A stretch of DNA of 64,000 nt from Rhodospirillaceae bacterium (GCA_002713365.1 PASR01000011.1:181757-245756); one strand, 5' to 3'. Numbered from the stretch's first letter, positions 30,794-39,927 are shown. The notes: generated by a model not told the origin, from the sequence alone. Program-made: numbers and translations.

Positions 30794-31465
30794 ATGAATC
30801 TTAAAACACTCTTCTTTTCGATTACCCTTTCCTTGCTATTGTTTGGTTGTAAAGCGCAAGAGGTTGAAATATCTATCAAGAGTAGTGACCTAAGAAAAGC
30901 AATTTCAGGTGAGAACGTTTCTGTGGAATTTGAAGCAGAATTAAACTTGATGGGAGAGAATAACTCGGAAACGAAGGCTCAACTCAAGGAAATTGAAAAA
31001 ATTATTGAAAAATATATTTCAGTTGATGAATATGATGTGACTGCTAGCGACTTTGGTCTTGATATCAAAATTGAAGGAGAACTACCTCTAGTTTATTTGT
31101 CAAACGAAAAGATGATCGAAACGGTAAACTCACCATGGGCAATGATTATAAGTGATAATCGCAGTAGAGGCAGCTTATCTAGGTTTTCTTACAAGTTAAC
31201 CCTTTCTTCGGCATCACAATTTGACGCATTTTCAGGAGAACTTAATAATATAAATATTCTTCTGAGCCCGGATAGAAGACAACCAATGAAATTGAAATTG
31301 AAGAGAACTGGACAAGACCAACTTAAAATATTTACTGGTGGTGTTGAAGTCGATGGTGAAACTCGAGTTTTATATGAAACAGATGTGGAAAAAAGAATTT
31401 CTTTAACAATGAAGGGTGGGGTTTATGATCGTACCCCACAGGTCATTTATTTTTTACTTAAATAA
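30794..31465 (+). CDS. Uncharacterised lipoprotein
   Basis: A 223-residue protein with a lipoprotein signal peptide: MNLKTLFFSITLSLLLFGC, with the lipid-attached cysteine at about residue 19. The ATG at 30794 has an AGGAG ribosome site 8 bases upstream and is preferred to a TTG 21 bases earlier. The mature part is predicted to be beta-rich, with alternating short strands and a Lys/Glu-rich helix near residues 55-75. I do not recognise a family. It is convergent with the DUF4198-like gene. Confidence 0.75.
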   Translation: MNLKTLFFSITLSLLLFGCKAQEVEISIKSSDLRKAISGENVSVEFEAELNLMGENNSETKAQLKEIEKIIEKYISVDEYDVTASDFGLDIKIEGELPLVYLSNEKMIETVNSPWAMIISDNRSRGSLSRFSYKLTLSSASQFDAFSGELNNINILLSPDRRQPMKLKLKRTGQDQLKIFTGGVEVDGETRVLYETDVEKRISLTMKGGVYDRTPQVIYFLLK

Positions 31466-31506
31466 TAGATACCTTTCTCAATAAAAATGATATCTCTTTT
31501 GGCTGT

Positions 31507-32322
31507 TCACCTGGAAGGAACCGAAAATGTCAAGGCAGCCCAGAGACTTTCCCAAACTGCTCCGTCCTTTGTGTCTGGCGTTACCTCACGCAAGACCACT
31601 GCATCAAGTAAGTAGTCAAAACCGGGCTTGATTGGCACCGAGACTCTTCCATCTTCGTTTGTACGTAACATAAATATACGGACAAGGCCCTCGGGATCTC
31701 TTTCAAAAACCTCAACTTGAGCATTTTTACGAGGGAGTTGTTGGTATAATAATTGAGCCTTAAAATCTGAGTTAGCAGAATCTACGTAAGGATTTGTTTG
31801 GGCCACGAATTCAGTTTCTAGGCCAAAGTTGCCGTCGCGGCCTTTGCTATGTCCAAGTCCGATAAGTGCTTTAGAATATCTATGATAAATCTCTTTAAAG
31901 CCCGTTTTTGCTAATTTCCGTGCCATATGTGATTTTTCAGCGTCTGGGAAATCTTTATGCTTAATAAAATTTGTAAATTTTTCCCATTCGTTATATGTCA
32001 GGCTATCGGGCATGGATTCATAGACGACTGAGACAAGGCCTTCACTCTCAATTGAGGTCGACATCGCTGGAAGGTCGCCTGTGCGGGACTTTACATTGTA
32101 GCGCTTTCCATTTTGAACCCAGAAAAACTGCTTCACCCACTTGTTGAAGTAAATCAGGTTTATACCTTTGAAATTCTCACCATTTCTAAGCTCAATTTTG
32201 ACGTTTTCGCCTCCTGGCGGTTGAAATTCTTTACTATCAAGCCATAATTCATGCGCATGTGCATTGAGCGTACCGAAAGTCAGAGACATAATTAGAATGA
32301 ATATGGGGACAAAGTTTATCAT
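31507..32322 (-). CDS. DUF4198-like periplasmic protein (possible metal-uptake accessory)
   Basis: A 271-residue protein with a Sec signal peptide ending near LNAHA-HELWLDS. The mature N-terminus AHELWLD and a C-terminal domain with TNEDGRVSVPIKPGFDYLLDAV fit the DUF4198 family, members of which are linked to nickel or cobalt uptake. The HupE/UreJ-like gene diverges from the same spot, supporting a metal-transport role. The two 5' ends overlap or nearly abut. The call rests on family resemblance and context. Confidence 0.7.
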   Translation of the reverse strand: MINFVPIFILIMSLTFGTLNAHAHELWLDSKEFQPPGGENVKIELRNGENFKGINLIYFNKWVKQFFWVQNGKRYNVKSRTGDLPAMSTSIESEGLVSVVYESMPDSLTYNEWEKFTNFIKHKDFPDAEKSHMARKLAKTGFKEIYHRYSKALIGLGHSKGRDGNFGLETEFVAQTNPYVDSANSDFKAQLLYQQLPRKNAQVEVFERDPEGLVRIFMLRTNEDGRVSVPIKPGFDYLLDAVVLREVTPDTKDGAVWESLWAALTFSVPSR

Positions 32323-33448
32323 TAATCAGGCTCATAAGTTTGTGGTCATGATTGGCATTCTTTGTGGGCTGTCGCTTCAAAGCTTAGCACATGAAGTCAC
32401 GCCTAACATTGCTGACATATACGTTGATAGCAAGTCGATAATAGTTGAGCTTCGATTTAATGTAGAAGCATTTTTAGCAAGTATCGACCTCTCAAATATA
32501 GAAGATACGGACGATGCTGAGCAAGTATCAGACTATCAGAGTTTTCGCGACCTAACAGCTGATGAACTCGCCCAGAGCTTTGTAAATAACTGGCAAGGAT
32601 TCGCTGCACGCCTAAAACTACAAACTAGCACATCTTCCCAAATGCATGAGCTGAAATTCGTAAAGCTTATGGTTCCAAATATTGATAATCTAGAGCTACC
32701 CCGTCTAAGCATTCTGACTTTTCGCTCGGACCGTTTGAATCGAAATGCTGTAACCCTTACTCTTGGGGACGAGTTTGGTTCCACAATTGTAAGACAAATG
32801 GGAGTTGAGAAGGGGCTTACCCAGTATCTTGCTCCTGGCCAAACTAGTGATGCTATGCAGCAAGATATAGTACTGCGCATATCAGCATTTGGCAGGCTAA
32901 GTGAATATGTTCCAATAGGCTTTGATCATGTAGTTCCGTTAGGTCTAGATCATATTTTGTTTGTATTTGGGTTGTTTCTTTTATCACTTAGAACCTCTGT
33001 CCTCTTATGGCAAATTTCAGCTTTCACACTGGCCCATACTGTCACACTCATTGCTGGCGCAATGGGGTTGATCAGTGTACCACCTTACATAGTTGAGCCA
33101 TTGATTGCTTTATCTATTGTTTTCGTTGCAGTAGAAAATATTTTCTTTTCCAAACTTAATAAGTGGCGCACTCTTGTTGTATTTAGCTTTGGATTGTTGC
33201 ACGGTCTTGGCTTTGCAGGTGTTCTTGCTGAGTTTGGTTTGCCAGAAGGGCAGTTTTTACCTGCATTGATCGGATTTAATATCGGAGTAGAGCTTGGACA
33301 GCTTAGTGTAATCGCGATTGCCTATTTACTTTTGGGCTTAACCTTTGGGCAAAAACCCTATTATCGGAAGGTTATCACTATTCCATTATCCATCATAATA
33401 GCAGCAGTTGGAACCTGGTGGGTATTTGAACGCGTCTTGTTGGTCTGA
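32297..33448 (+). CDS. HupE/UreJ-family membrane protein (putative nickel/cobalt or related transporter)
   Basis: A 383-residue protein with an N-terminal signal-like segment ending at LAHEV, an extracytoplasmic beta-rich domain (about 40-200) and about six or seven C-terminal membrane helices. The membrane part contains GFDHVVPLGLDHILFVFGLFL, FTLAHTVTLIAG and FGLLHGLGFAGVL, whose His/Asp residues are typical of the HupE_UreJ_2 family. Family members are proposed permeases for nickel or cobalt. ATG at 32297 is used; ATG at 32348 is an alternative that would remove the overlap with the divergent DUF4198-like gene. No urease or hydrogenase genes are in the window. Confidence 0.8.
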   Translation: MNMGTKFIINQAHKFVVMIGILCGLSLQSLAHEVTPNIADIYVDSKSIIVELRFNVEAFLASIDLSNIEDTDDAEQVSDYQSFRDLTADELAQSFVNNWQGFAARLKLQTSTSSQMHELKFVKLMVPNIDNLELPRLSILTFRSDRLNRNAVTLTLGDEFGSTIVRQMGVEKGLTQYLAPGQTSDAMQQDIVLRISAFGRLSEYVPIGFDHVVPLGLDHILFVFGLFLLSLRTSVLLWQISAFTLAHTVTLIAGAMGLISVPPYIVEPLIALSIVFVAVENIFFSKLNKWRTLVVFSFGLLHGLGFAGVLAEFGLPEGQFLPALIGFNIGVELGQLSVIAIAYLLLGLTFGQKPYYRKVITIPLSIIIAAVGTWWVFERVLLV

Positions 33449-33496
33449 AAATTAATTTTGTTTGTAACTACTTTTTAAGTGAATTATACTTTTTAC

Positions 33497-34306
33497 ATGG
33501 TGCGTGTCGATATTGGTAAAATCACTCTAAATATTGCTGACAAGGGGAAGGGGGAAGCTTTCGTCTTCATTCCTGGGCTTGTCGGGCTTTACGATGCATG
33601 GTCGTTTCAGCTTGATCACTTCGCCCAGCGCTACCGCTGCGTGACATTTGATCACCGGGGAACCGGTGAAAGCGATAAACCGACCGAACCGGGATCCTAT
33701 TCGACCGGAACTATTGCAGACGATGTCATCGCGCTGATGGATAAACTGAACATCGAGAAGGCCCATATCGTCGGCACCTCGACGGGCGGTTGTATCCTGC
33801 AAAACCTTGCCTTGGATTACCCAGACCGGGTGCGTGCCTGTATTTTCAATAATACCTGGGTGGCAGCGGACGAATTTATTACCCGTGTGGCGATCACCCG
33901 CAAAAGGATTGCCGAGTCTTATGGCCCAGAAGAATATGTGAAGGTGTCCAGCATGTTCACTTCAGGAGCCGACCAGTTCCGAAACAATTTTGATGCGGTT
34001 ATGGATCTTGAACGACGAGCGCTTGATACAATCGGTTCAGTATCAGTTCTGACCGCACGTCTCGACATGATGTTGGCACACGATCGTTCAGACGAAATTT
34101 CTAGAATCAATAAACCTACCCTTGTAATTGGAACGGTCGATGATGCGACCATTCCATATTATTTTGCTGAGGACCTGAACGCTGCGATCCCTAAATCGGA
34201 AATACTATTGTTCGAAGATGGTGGACATTATTCCTATCGGCGACATCCAACGAAGTGGAACACGAACGTGCAGACCTTTCTTGACAAAGCCGAAGCGATG
34301 GTCTGA
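33497..34306 (+). CDS. Alpha/beta-hydrolase fold protein
   Basis: A 269-residue hydrolase. It shows the oxyanion region FIPGLVGLYDAWSFQ, the element FDHRGTGESDKP, the nucleophile elbow GTSTGGCIL (Ser, about residue 94), an acidic residue in GTVDDATIP and the catalytic His in GGHYSYRRHP. The reaction (ester, lactone or related hydrolysis) is not resolved. ATG at 33497 is chosen because the upstream GTG at 33479 adds residues unlike the family. The DNA is clearly more GC-rich, with GC-ending codons, than genes on either side, suggesting recent acquisition together with the next gene. Confidence 0.85.
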   Translation: MVRVDIGKITLNIADKGKGEAFVFIPGLVGLYDAWSFQLDHFAQRYRCVTFDHRGTGESDKPTEPGSYSTGTIADDVIALMDKLNIEKAHIVGTSTGGCILQNLALDYPDRVRACIFNNTWVAADEFITRVAITRKRIAESYGPEEYVKVSSMFTSGADQFRNNFDAVMDLERRALDTIGSVSVLTARLDMMLAHDRSDEISRINKPTLVIGTVDDATIPYYFAEDLNAAIPKSEILLFEDGGHYSYRRHPTKWNTNVQTFLDKAEAMV

Positions 34307-34331
34307 TCAATTAATATAAGGAGAGACGAAT

Positions 34332-34625
34332 ATGCCAAAGGGTTACTGGGTTGCAGCTTATCATGAGATTCATGATGCAGATAAATTTGCTGCTTATCTG
34401 AAACTCGCCGGGCCTGCCATTGCAGCTGGTGGGGGTACCTTTCTTACCCGCGGCATGGCGTCAAAAGTATATGAGGCTGGTGTTTTGCAACGAACAACGA
34501 TCGTAGAATTTGAATCACTTCATGCCGCACTCATTGTTCATGATGGACAGGCATATGCGAAAGCACTGGAAGTGCTCGATGGGGCGGTCACCCGCGACCT
34601 GCGTTTCGTTGAAGGCATTGAATAA
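34332..34625 (+). CDS. DUF1330 family protein
   Basis: A 97-residue alpha/beta-barrel-like protein of the DUF1330 family, with the expected start GYWVAAYHEIHD, the segment LAGPAIAAGGGTFLTRG and the end RDLRFVEG. AAGGAGAGACG precedes the ATG. It follows the hydrolase by 25 bases and shares its higher GC content, so the pair likely arrived and is transcribed together. The function of the family is unknown. Confidence 0.88.
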   Translation: MPKGYWVAAYHEIHDADKFAAYLKLAGPAIAAGGGTFLTRGMASKVYEAGVLQRTTIVEFESLHAALIVHDGQAYAKALEVLDGAVTRDLRFVEGIE

Positions 34626-34674
34626 TAATTTGGAGTCACCAGTTGCGACTGAATAAAGTTAAAATAAGTAAATA

Positions 34675-35406
34675 ATGGAATTAATTATAGAATTTATCAT
34701 AATTTCTGTTCTCGTGCTATTCCAATCTGTCTTTGGTATTGGTCTACTTTTATTCGGCACCCCAATATTTTTAATAATTGGTTATGGTTTTGAGTCAACT
34801 TTAGCCCTACTATTGCCTGTGTCTATTTGCATAAGTGCTCTTCAAATTATTGATCAAAAAAGTTCTATCAAGTTTTTGTCGGTGTCTGAATACAATCTTT
34901 TTTGTTTGCCATTTCTTCTCTTGTCCCTCGTAATAGCAATAAATCTAGGGGATAAAGTAGATATTAAAATATATGTATCAGTACTTTTAATAATATCCTC
35001 CATAGTTATCTTGAATAAGAATAGAATTATTTTTAATAATAAATATTTATTAAAGTATAGAAAACTGTACTTAATTCTTATTGGTTCTATTCATGGTTTT
35101 ACAAACATGGGAGGAGGGTTTTTATCTTTATTTGCAACGTTAGTTAATGGCGATGACAGAGTGTTAACTAGAAATTATATTTCCTATGGTTATTTGATTA
35201 TGGGTATCATTCAATATACTACAATTTTGGTTATTGGTTTAAATATTATAGATTTTACAAATTGGTATTATGTGTGTTTGCCATTAATTCTTTTTTATCC
35301 TGCCCAAAAGATATTTAACAAAATTGATAATCAACAATTTACGAAAATAATTAATTATGTTGCATTAATATTTGGAATTTTTGCTCTAAGCCTATGTCTT
35401 CAATAA
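34675..35406 (+). CDS. TSUP (TauE/SafE) family membrane transporter
   Basis: A 243-residue, very hydrophobic protein with about seven or eight membrane helices. The first repeat resembles the TauE/SafE family (FQSVFGIGLLLFGTPIFL) and the second repeat carries GSIHGFTNMGGGFLSLFA. Members export sulfite, sulfonates or related organic anions; the substrate is unknown. Base composition is AT-rich, unlike the GC-rich pair just upstream, which marks the right edge of that insert. The ribosome site is weak. Confidence 0.75.
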   Translation: MELIIEFIIISVLVLFQSVFGIGLLLFGTPIFLIIGYGFESTLALLLPVSICISALQIIDQKSSIKFLSVSEYNLFCLPFLLLSLVIAINLGDKVDIKIYVSVLLIISSIVILNKNRIIFNNKYLLKYRKLYLILIGSIHGFTNMGGGFLSLFATLVNGDDRVLTRNYISYGYLIMGIIQYTTILVIGLNIIDFTNWYYVCLPLILFYPAQKIFNKIDNQQFTKIINYVALIFGIFALSLCLQ

Positions 35407-35465
35407 ACGTTGCCGAATATTCTAAGAAAATCTTATGGTTGTTAGGTGCTTCCGTTTCGTCATCT

Positions 35466-36608
35466 CTAAAGAAATTTATAACCTGTTGACTTTCTAAATA
35501 TTAAAAAGGTTACGCTGAATGCTATGGCAACAAAAATATGCATATACTCTGGTGATATGACGCCGAGGCAGGCACCAGCTAACAAAGGTCCAATAGCCGC
35601 GCCTATATCACGCCATGTCTGATTGCGTGCAAGTGCCGTAACCTTATTTTTAGAATAAATTTTGGCGACTGCTGCTGGAAATAATGTGCCTAACGCAGCA
35701 CGTGTAAGAACTAAGGCAATTGATCCAAGTATGAGCAAGCCAAATCCAACTAGACTAAACCCGACTATAGCAAGCGAAAGTGAGGCAAGTAGAGGTATAC
35801 GAATACCTATCTTATCGGCTATATTACCAGCCATTGGCGCTATAACTATCTCACATATTCTCCTAGAGGCTAAGATACTCCCACCAATTAAAATAGCCAT
35901 TTGCACAGACAAATATTGAGCCCACATTAATGAAATAGTTACGAGGAAGATCCCATCAATTCCAGCTCCCATCCAGAAAATAAGTAGGTCGAGAGTATCA
36001 GGGCGAGTAAAAACTACATTACGGATAATTGGTTTTTTAAGCCTTACTGGCTGAGCTTTGTCATTTAACATCAACGCTAAAAAAGCTGCAAAACTTGTGG
36101 CTATACCCAGATAAATAAATACATCCCTTGGTCCCACAATTGCAGTAAGCCAAGCTCCGACAGTGAGGGCTAATAAAGGTCCTACCTGCTCAACAGAGCG
36201 GCTAATACCGATTCGAGCACCAGTCTTTTCTGAATTCACAGTAGCAAAAGTAAGGGTTACAAGAAGAAGTGCAGCAAAAGAAAGTCCCCACAGCATACGT
36301 GATAGAGTTAAAGCTATTACTCCATCAAATAATCCATATCCAAATGTAGATAAAGATGCCGTTGCTGCGGCAATCAAACAAAGTCTCTTTGCTCCAATTC
36401 GTTCAGCAAGGTTAGCAATAAAGCCATAAGCGAATATTCTGATAACTCGATTTACGGCAAGTAAAAACCCAATAACAATCATACTTACGCCAAAATCATC
36501 AGCATGGACTGGCAAAACTACATAAAGTAAGGCATCACCCAATAGGGAAAAAGATAATACCCATGAAGATAACCACACATTTCGTAGTACAAGTTGATCT
36601 AATTGCAA
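35466..36608 (-). CDS. Major facilitator superfamily transporter
   Basis: A 380-residue protein with about twelve membrane helices. The loop 2-3 MFS motif is visible as ANLAERIGAKRLCL (about residues 61-74) and its counterpart in the second half as AGNIADKIGIRIPLL. It would be a secondary transporter, probably an exporter; the substrate is unknown. The start is TTG with GAGGA seven bases upstream. It is divergent from the PAS gene at 36751. Confidence 0.85.
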   Translation of the reverse strand: MQLDQLVLRNVWLSSWVLSFSLLGDALLYVVLPVHADDFGVSMIVIGFLLAVNRVIRIFAYGFIANLAERIGAKRLCLIAAATASLSTFGYGLFDGVIALTLSRMLWGLSFAALLLVTLTFATVNSEKTGARIGISRSVEQVGPLLALTVGAWLTAIVGPRDVFIYLGIATSFAAFLALMLNDKAQPVRLKKPIIRNVVFTRPDTLDLLIFWMGAGIDGIFLVTISLMWAQYLSVQMAILIGGSILASRRICEIVIAPMAGNIADKIGIRIPLLASLSLAIVGFSLVGFGLLILGSIALVLTRAALGTLFPAAVAKIYSKNKVTALARNQTWRDIGAAIGPLLAGACLGVISPEYMHIFVAIAFSVTFLIFRKSTGYKFL

Positions 36609-36750
36609 TAAATCATCCTCAAAAAAATACTATAATGAATATTTAAATATTTAGACTGATATAGTGGTATAAAATTAGATATGATCCAAATGAGTCTTTT
36701 CTACGTAAGATATATGGTTAACTGAAAATAATTATATATCCGAGGACAAA

Positions 36751-37149
36751 ATGAATCCCACAATTGAAAAAACTCTTGGAACAACTGATGCAAGTGTAGC
36801 AATGTTGAAGGTTCTTGCCGATAATAGCTTTGATTCAATTCTAATTACTGAAGCCTCTGCTAAGGAAAGAATTATTTATGCAAATAAATCATTCAAGAAG
36901 CTAACTGGTCATGAACCTTCCGAAGTATTAGGAAAAACACCTAGAATATTGCAGGGGGCGGGTACTGATAAGAAAGTAATAGCTCGCCTTAAGGCTGCTT
37001 TGAAGTCTGGTAAAAAATTTGAAGGAAAAGCTATTAACTATAAAAAAGATGGAACCCCATTCATTATGTACTGGAAAGTACTTCCTATAAAAGTTGGGAA
37101 AAAAATCCAAGCATGGGTTGCTATACAAAGAGAAGGTTCAGTTATTTAA
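36751..37149 (+). CDS. Stand-alone PAS-domain protein, LOV-like but without the photoactive cysteine
   Basis: A 132-residue single PAS domain (about residues 20-130) with no attached output domain. It resembles LOV domains (YANKSFKKLTGHEPSEVLG, then LQGAGTDKKVIARLKAAL and NYKKDGTPFIMYWKVLPI). In LOV proteins the central motif is GxNCRFLQ; here the sequence reads GKTPRILQG, so the flavin-binding cysteine is replaced. It is thus unlikely to form the cysteinyl-flavin photoadduct; redox or ligand sensing remains possible. A CGAGGAC ribosome site precedes the ATG. Confidence 0.8.
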   Translation: MNPTIEKTLGTTDASVAMLKVLADNSFDSILITEASAKERIIYANKSFKKLTGHEPSEVLGKTPRILQGAGTDKKVIARLKAALKSGKKFEGKAINYKKDGTPFIMYWKVLPIKVGKKIQAWVAIQREGSVI

Positions 37150-37323
37150 GTAACTCGTTCTGGTCTTAATTATTTTCTGAAAATTAATTAATATTATTAA
37201 TATGTCACTATTATTAAATTAACCTTATCGGGCACTAACTATTATAACTAGTATTTAGAAATGCTTTTTTAAATCTCTGATGAAATAAACTGGTGTAGTA
37301 ACAAAACAGTAAATTGGTCATAA

Positions 37324-37809
37324 GTGAATATATTCTATTTAAATAAAAACCCTAAAGTAGCAGCTATAGAACATAACGATAAACATTGTGTAAAAATGAT
37401 ATTAGAATATGCACAAATGTTATGTACAGCACATAGAGAACTTGATGGAGATAAAAGACCTAACGATTTAAATATGTATAAGAGGGCGCATCTAAATCAT
37501 CCAAGTACTGTGTGGACACGAGAAAATAAATCGCACTATGATTGGCTATACAGACTATTTGTATATCTCTCTGAAGAGTATAGGTATAGGTATTCTAAGG
37601 TCCATGCTACTGACTTGAGATTAAGAGAGGTTTTAAAGGTTCCTCCAGAAAATATTTCTGACAATAAGGCTTTTAGACAACCCCCTCAATGCATGCCCGA
37701 TATCTATAAGTGCGAAGATTCAGTGACTGCATATCAGAAATTCTATATTGGTGAGAAAGCCCATTTTAGTACCTGGAAGAAAAGGGAAGTCCCTTTATGG
37801 TTTAATTGA
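37324..37809 (+). CDS. Phage-type conserved protein of unknown function
   Basis: A 161-residue protein with a GTG start. Its pattern (short beta start, DKHCVKMILEYAQMLCTAHRE, then LNHPSTVWTRENKSHYDWLY, QPPQCMPDIYK and a C-terminal FYIGEKAHFSTWKKRE) is familiar from hypothetical proteins of marine cyanophages and pelagiphages. The function is unknown. The conserved His/Lys/Glu residues hint at an enzyme, but this is not established. No integrase, structural phage gene or att site was found nearby, so it looks like an isolated acquisition. Confidence 0.65.
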   Translation: MNIFYLNKNPKVAAIEHNDKHCVKMILEYAQMLCTAHRELDGDKRPNDLNMYKRAHLNHPSTVWTRENKSHYDWLYRLFVYLSEEYRYRYSKVHATDLRLREVLKVPPENISDNKAFRQPPQCMPDIYKCEDSVTAYQKFYIGEKAHFSTWKKREVPLWFN

Positions 37810-37958
37810 TGTATATTTTTGATTTCTTCGATAATATTTATTATTGATTAACCTAAAATAGATAATGAATATAAAATATTTTAGCATTAAATGCCTCAGG
37901 ATAACGATGGTTAATGACTAACTTAAATTTATGGGAAAAACTCCCCTCATATAGTTTT

Positions 37959-38522
37959 ATGAAAAAAAGCAGCTTCCTGATAATTCATATTTTACTGTCG
38001 TTATTATTTATTTGTATGCCTAAAAATATCTATGCCGAAACTATTTTTAAAGATAATTTTCAAAACCCAAGTCAATGGAAGTTTATTTCAGATGATGTAA
38101 TGGGAGGTCTTTCAACAGGAAGTGTTGTCTATGAAACAAGTAAAGGTGGTTCTATCGCTTTATTATCAGGTAATGTAACCATAGAAAACAACGGTGGTTT
38201 TATTCAAATACGAAGAGATTTAAGTAAAATAAATTTAGATAAAGCAAAATTTATTAAAGTTATAGTAAAAGGAAATAATGAGAAATACTTTATTCATTTA
38301 AGGACTAATGGCATGTTTCTGCCATGGCAGTACTATAAATCTGAATTCATTACTAGCAATGGTTTTAGTGAAATCGTACTTCCAATTTCTGAGTTTGAGA
38401 GATCAGGTTATCCTCTGGCAAAAAAAATTAGTCCAAAAAATATAGTGGCAATTGGTCTGGTGGCAATCGGAAGAAATCATCAGGCTGAACTATATGTTAA
38501 AGAGGTATCATTTGTAGAATAA
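37959..38522 (+). CDS. CIA30-family (complex I intermediate-associated protein 30-like) secreted protein
   Basis: A 187-residue protein with a signal peptide (hydrophobic stretch in LIIHILLSLLFICM, cleavage near IYA-ET). The mature part has a CIA30-type galactose-binding-like fold: FQNPSQWKFISDDVMGGLSTGS, then GNVTIENNGGFIQIRRDL and the end AIGLVAIGRNHQAELYVKEVSF. An ATG at 37914 would add 15 residues before the signal and has a slightly better ribosome context, so the start is uncertain. The biochemical role is not known. Confidence 0.75.
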   Translation: MKKSSFLIIHILLSLLFICMPKNIYAETIFKDNFQNPSQWKFISDDVMGGLSTGSVVYETSKGGSIALLSGNVTIENNGGFIQIRRDLSKINLDKAKFIKVIVKGNNEKYFIHLRTNGMFLPWQYYKSEFITSNGFSEIVLPISEFERSGYPLAKKISPKNIVAIGLVAIGRNHQAELYVKEVSFVE

Positions 38523-38780
38523 CCTTTCTGTTTTTCCTAAGTGTTGATATAAAATAAATTTATTACGAATGTAAAAATAGTAACGCAGTAATGTTAAGTA
38601 TAAATGTATAAAGTGTTGGGTAATAATATTGTTTTAAAAATCATTACAATAGCTATAAATTCTTAATTAATTTGTCTGCTATGTATTTTCTCAGATACAT
38701 TATAATAAAACCCCGAAATCGTATTCATAAGTTATACAGAAAATGAAATATGTGTTTAAGTATTTATAAAGGATACATTC

Positions 38781-39293
38781 ATGCCGGATAATATTGAAAG
38801 AATCTATTCATCTTTAGTTCCCGAAGACATGAAAGATGAATTATATTGGAAAGATGGCCTTAATCCAGAAGATGACCGTCTTTGGGTTCCCATAGGTCCG
38901 GGACGTTGGTCGCGACCGCTTTGTCTAAACGTTAGCCAAGGCTATTGGGTGCACTTTATTAAAGTCACTGAGCCAGGGATTATTTCGCGACACCGTCATC
39001 CTGCTCCTGTTCATGGTTTTGTAGTTGAGGGCAAGTGGCGCTATCTTGAGCGTAACTGGGAAGCAACAGCTGGCAGCTATTTATATGAACCTCCAGGCGA
39101 TGTGCATACATTAGTAGTTGATGAAGGTGATAGCATGATTACGTTATTTCATAATACAGGTGCTCTTTTGTATTGTGATGAGGATGGAGAAATTACAGGA
39201 ACTTCGGATGTTTTTGACAGAGTTAAAACAGCACGAAACCACTTTGAAGAGGTGGGACTAGGTGCTGATTTTGTGAAAAACTTTATCAGATAA
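38781..39293 (+). CDS. Cupin-domain protein (2,4'-dihydroxyacetophenone dioxygenase-like)
   Basis: A 170-residue cupin. Metal-binding histidines are in SRHRHPAPVHGFVVEG (about residues 73-88) and in PPGDVHTLVV (about 107-116). The N-terminal part, ending with an aromatic-rich stretch around NVSQGYWVHFIKV, resembles 2,4'-dihydroxyacetophenone dioxygenase-type cupins. An AAAGGATAC ribosome site precedes the ATG. The substrate is uncertain, as the family is used broadly. It lies 145 bases upstream of the DUF350 gene and could be transcribed with it. Confidence 0.75.
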   Translation: MPDNIERIYSSLVPEDMKDELYWKDGLNPEDDRLWVPIGPGRWSRPLCLNVSQGYWVHFIKVTEPGIISRHRHPAPVHGFVVEGKWRYLERNWEATAGSYLYEPPGDVHTLVVDEGDSMITLFHNTGALLYCDEDGEITGTSDVFDRVKTARNHFEEVGLGADFVKNFIR

Positions 39294-39438
39294 ATAATTC
39301 TATTAGTTAGAACTATTGGGTGACTTTGCGACATTAAAATTTTATTGTTTTATACTGTGAAGTTAGAATTGTGAACGATTACGCTTTGCAAGATAATATA
39401 TACAGTATCAATATTGGCTATTAAGGAGATTAAATCTT

Positions 39439-39849
39439 ATGGAGATAGTTGGCCTTTCACTTAATGAGTTGCCATGGTTTCTGGCTTATATTGCAACTGC
39501 TGCATTGCTAACGTTATCGTACGTTATTATCTATATGTGGGTTACTCCCCATAATGAAATTAAGTTAATTCGAGATAATAATGCTGCAGCCTCAATAGCT
39601 TTTGCAGGTAGTTTGATTGGTTTTTGTTTGCCACTAGCTAGTGCAATTTCACATTCAGTATCATTAATTGATTGTGTCATATGGGGGGTTATTGCATTGA
39701 TTATTCAAACTATAATTTTTCTTATCGTACGTTTACCTATACCAAAAATTTCAGCTCGAATTGAAAATAATGAAATCGCTAGTGGAGTCTGGCTTGGTTC
39801 TGCGTCGCTTGCTGGTGGAGTATTAAACGCTGCTTCAATGACAAGTTAA
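39439..39849 (+). CDS. DUF350 membrane protein (YjfL-like)
   Basis: A 136-residue inner-membrane protein with four predicted helices. The loop after the second segment contains the family pattern around NAAASIAFAGSLIGFCLPLASAI, and the C-terminus ends in IASGVWLGSASLAGGVLNAASM. DUF350 proteins in Gammaproteobacteria (YjfL) sit next to YjfM (DUF1190) and YjfC (glutathionylspermidine synthase-like), the same order as here. An AAGGAG ribosome site precedes the ATG. The function is unknown, with envelope stress or polyamine-linked membrane roles suspected. Confidence 0.9.
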   Translation: MEIVGLSLNELPWFLAYIATAALLTLSYVIIYMWVTPHNEIKLIRDNNAAASIAFAGSLIGFCLPLASAISHSVSLIDCVIWGVIALIIQTIIFLIVRLPIPKISARIENNEIASGVWLGSASLAGGVLNAASMTS

Positions 39850-39927
39850 CAATTAATACGTATTTATGTGTCGAAGTAATTATCGAGATAAAGGTGTCCT
39901 TGATTGGTGCTAGAAGGAAAATATAAA

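Noticed and set aside
37324..37809. Prophage or integrated element around the phage-type gene
   Set aside because: No integrase, terminase, structural gene, tRNA-linked att site or flanking direct repeats were found; the only tRNA in the window is 20 kb away.
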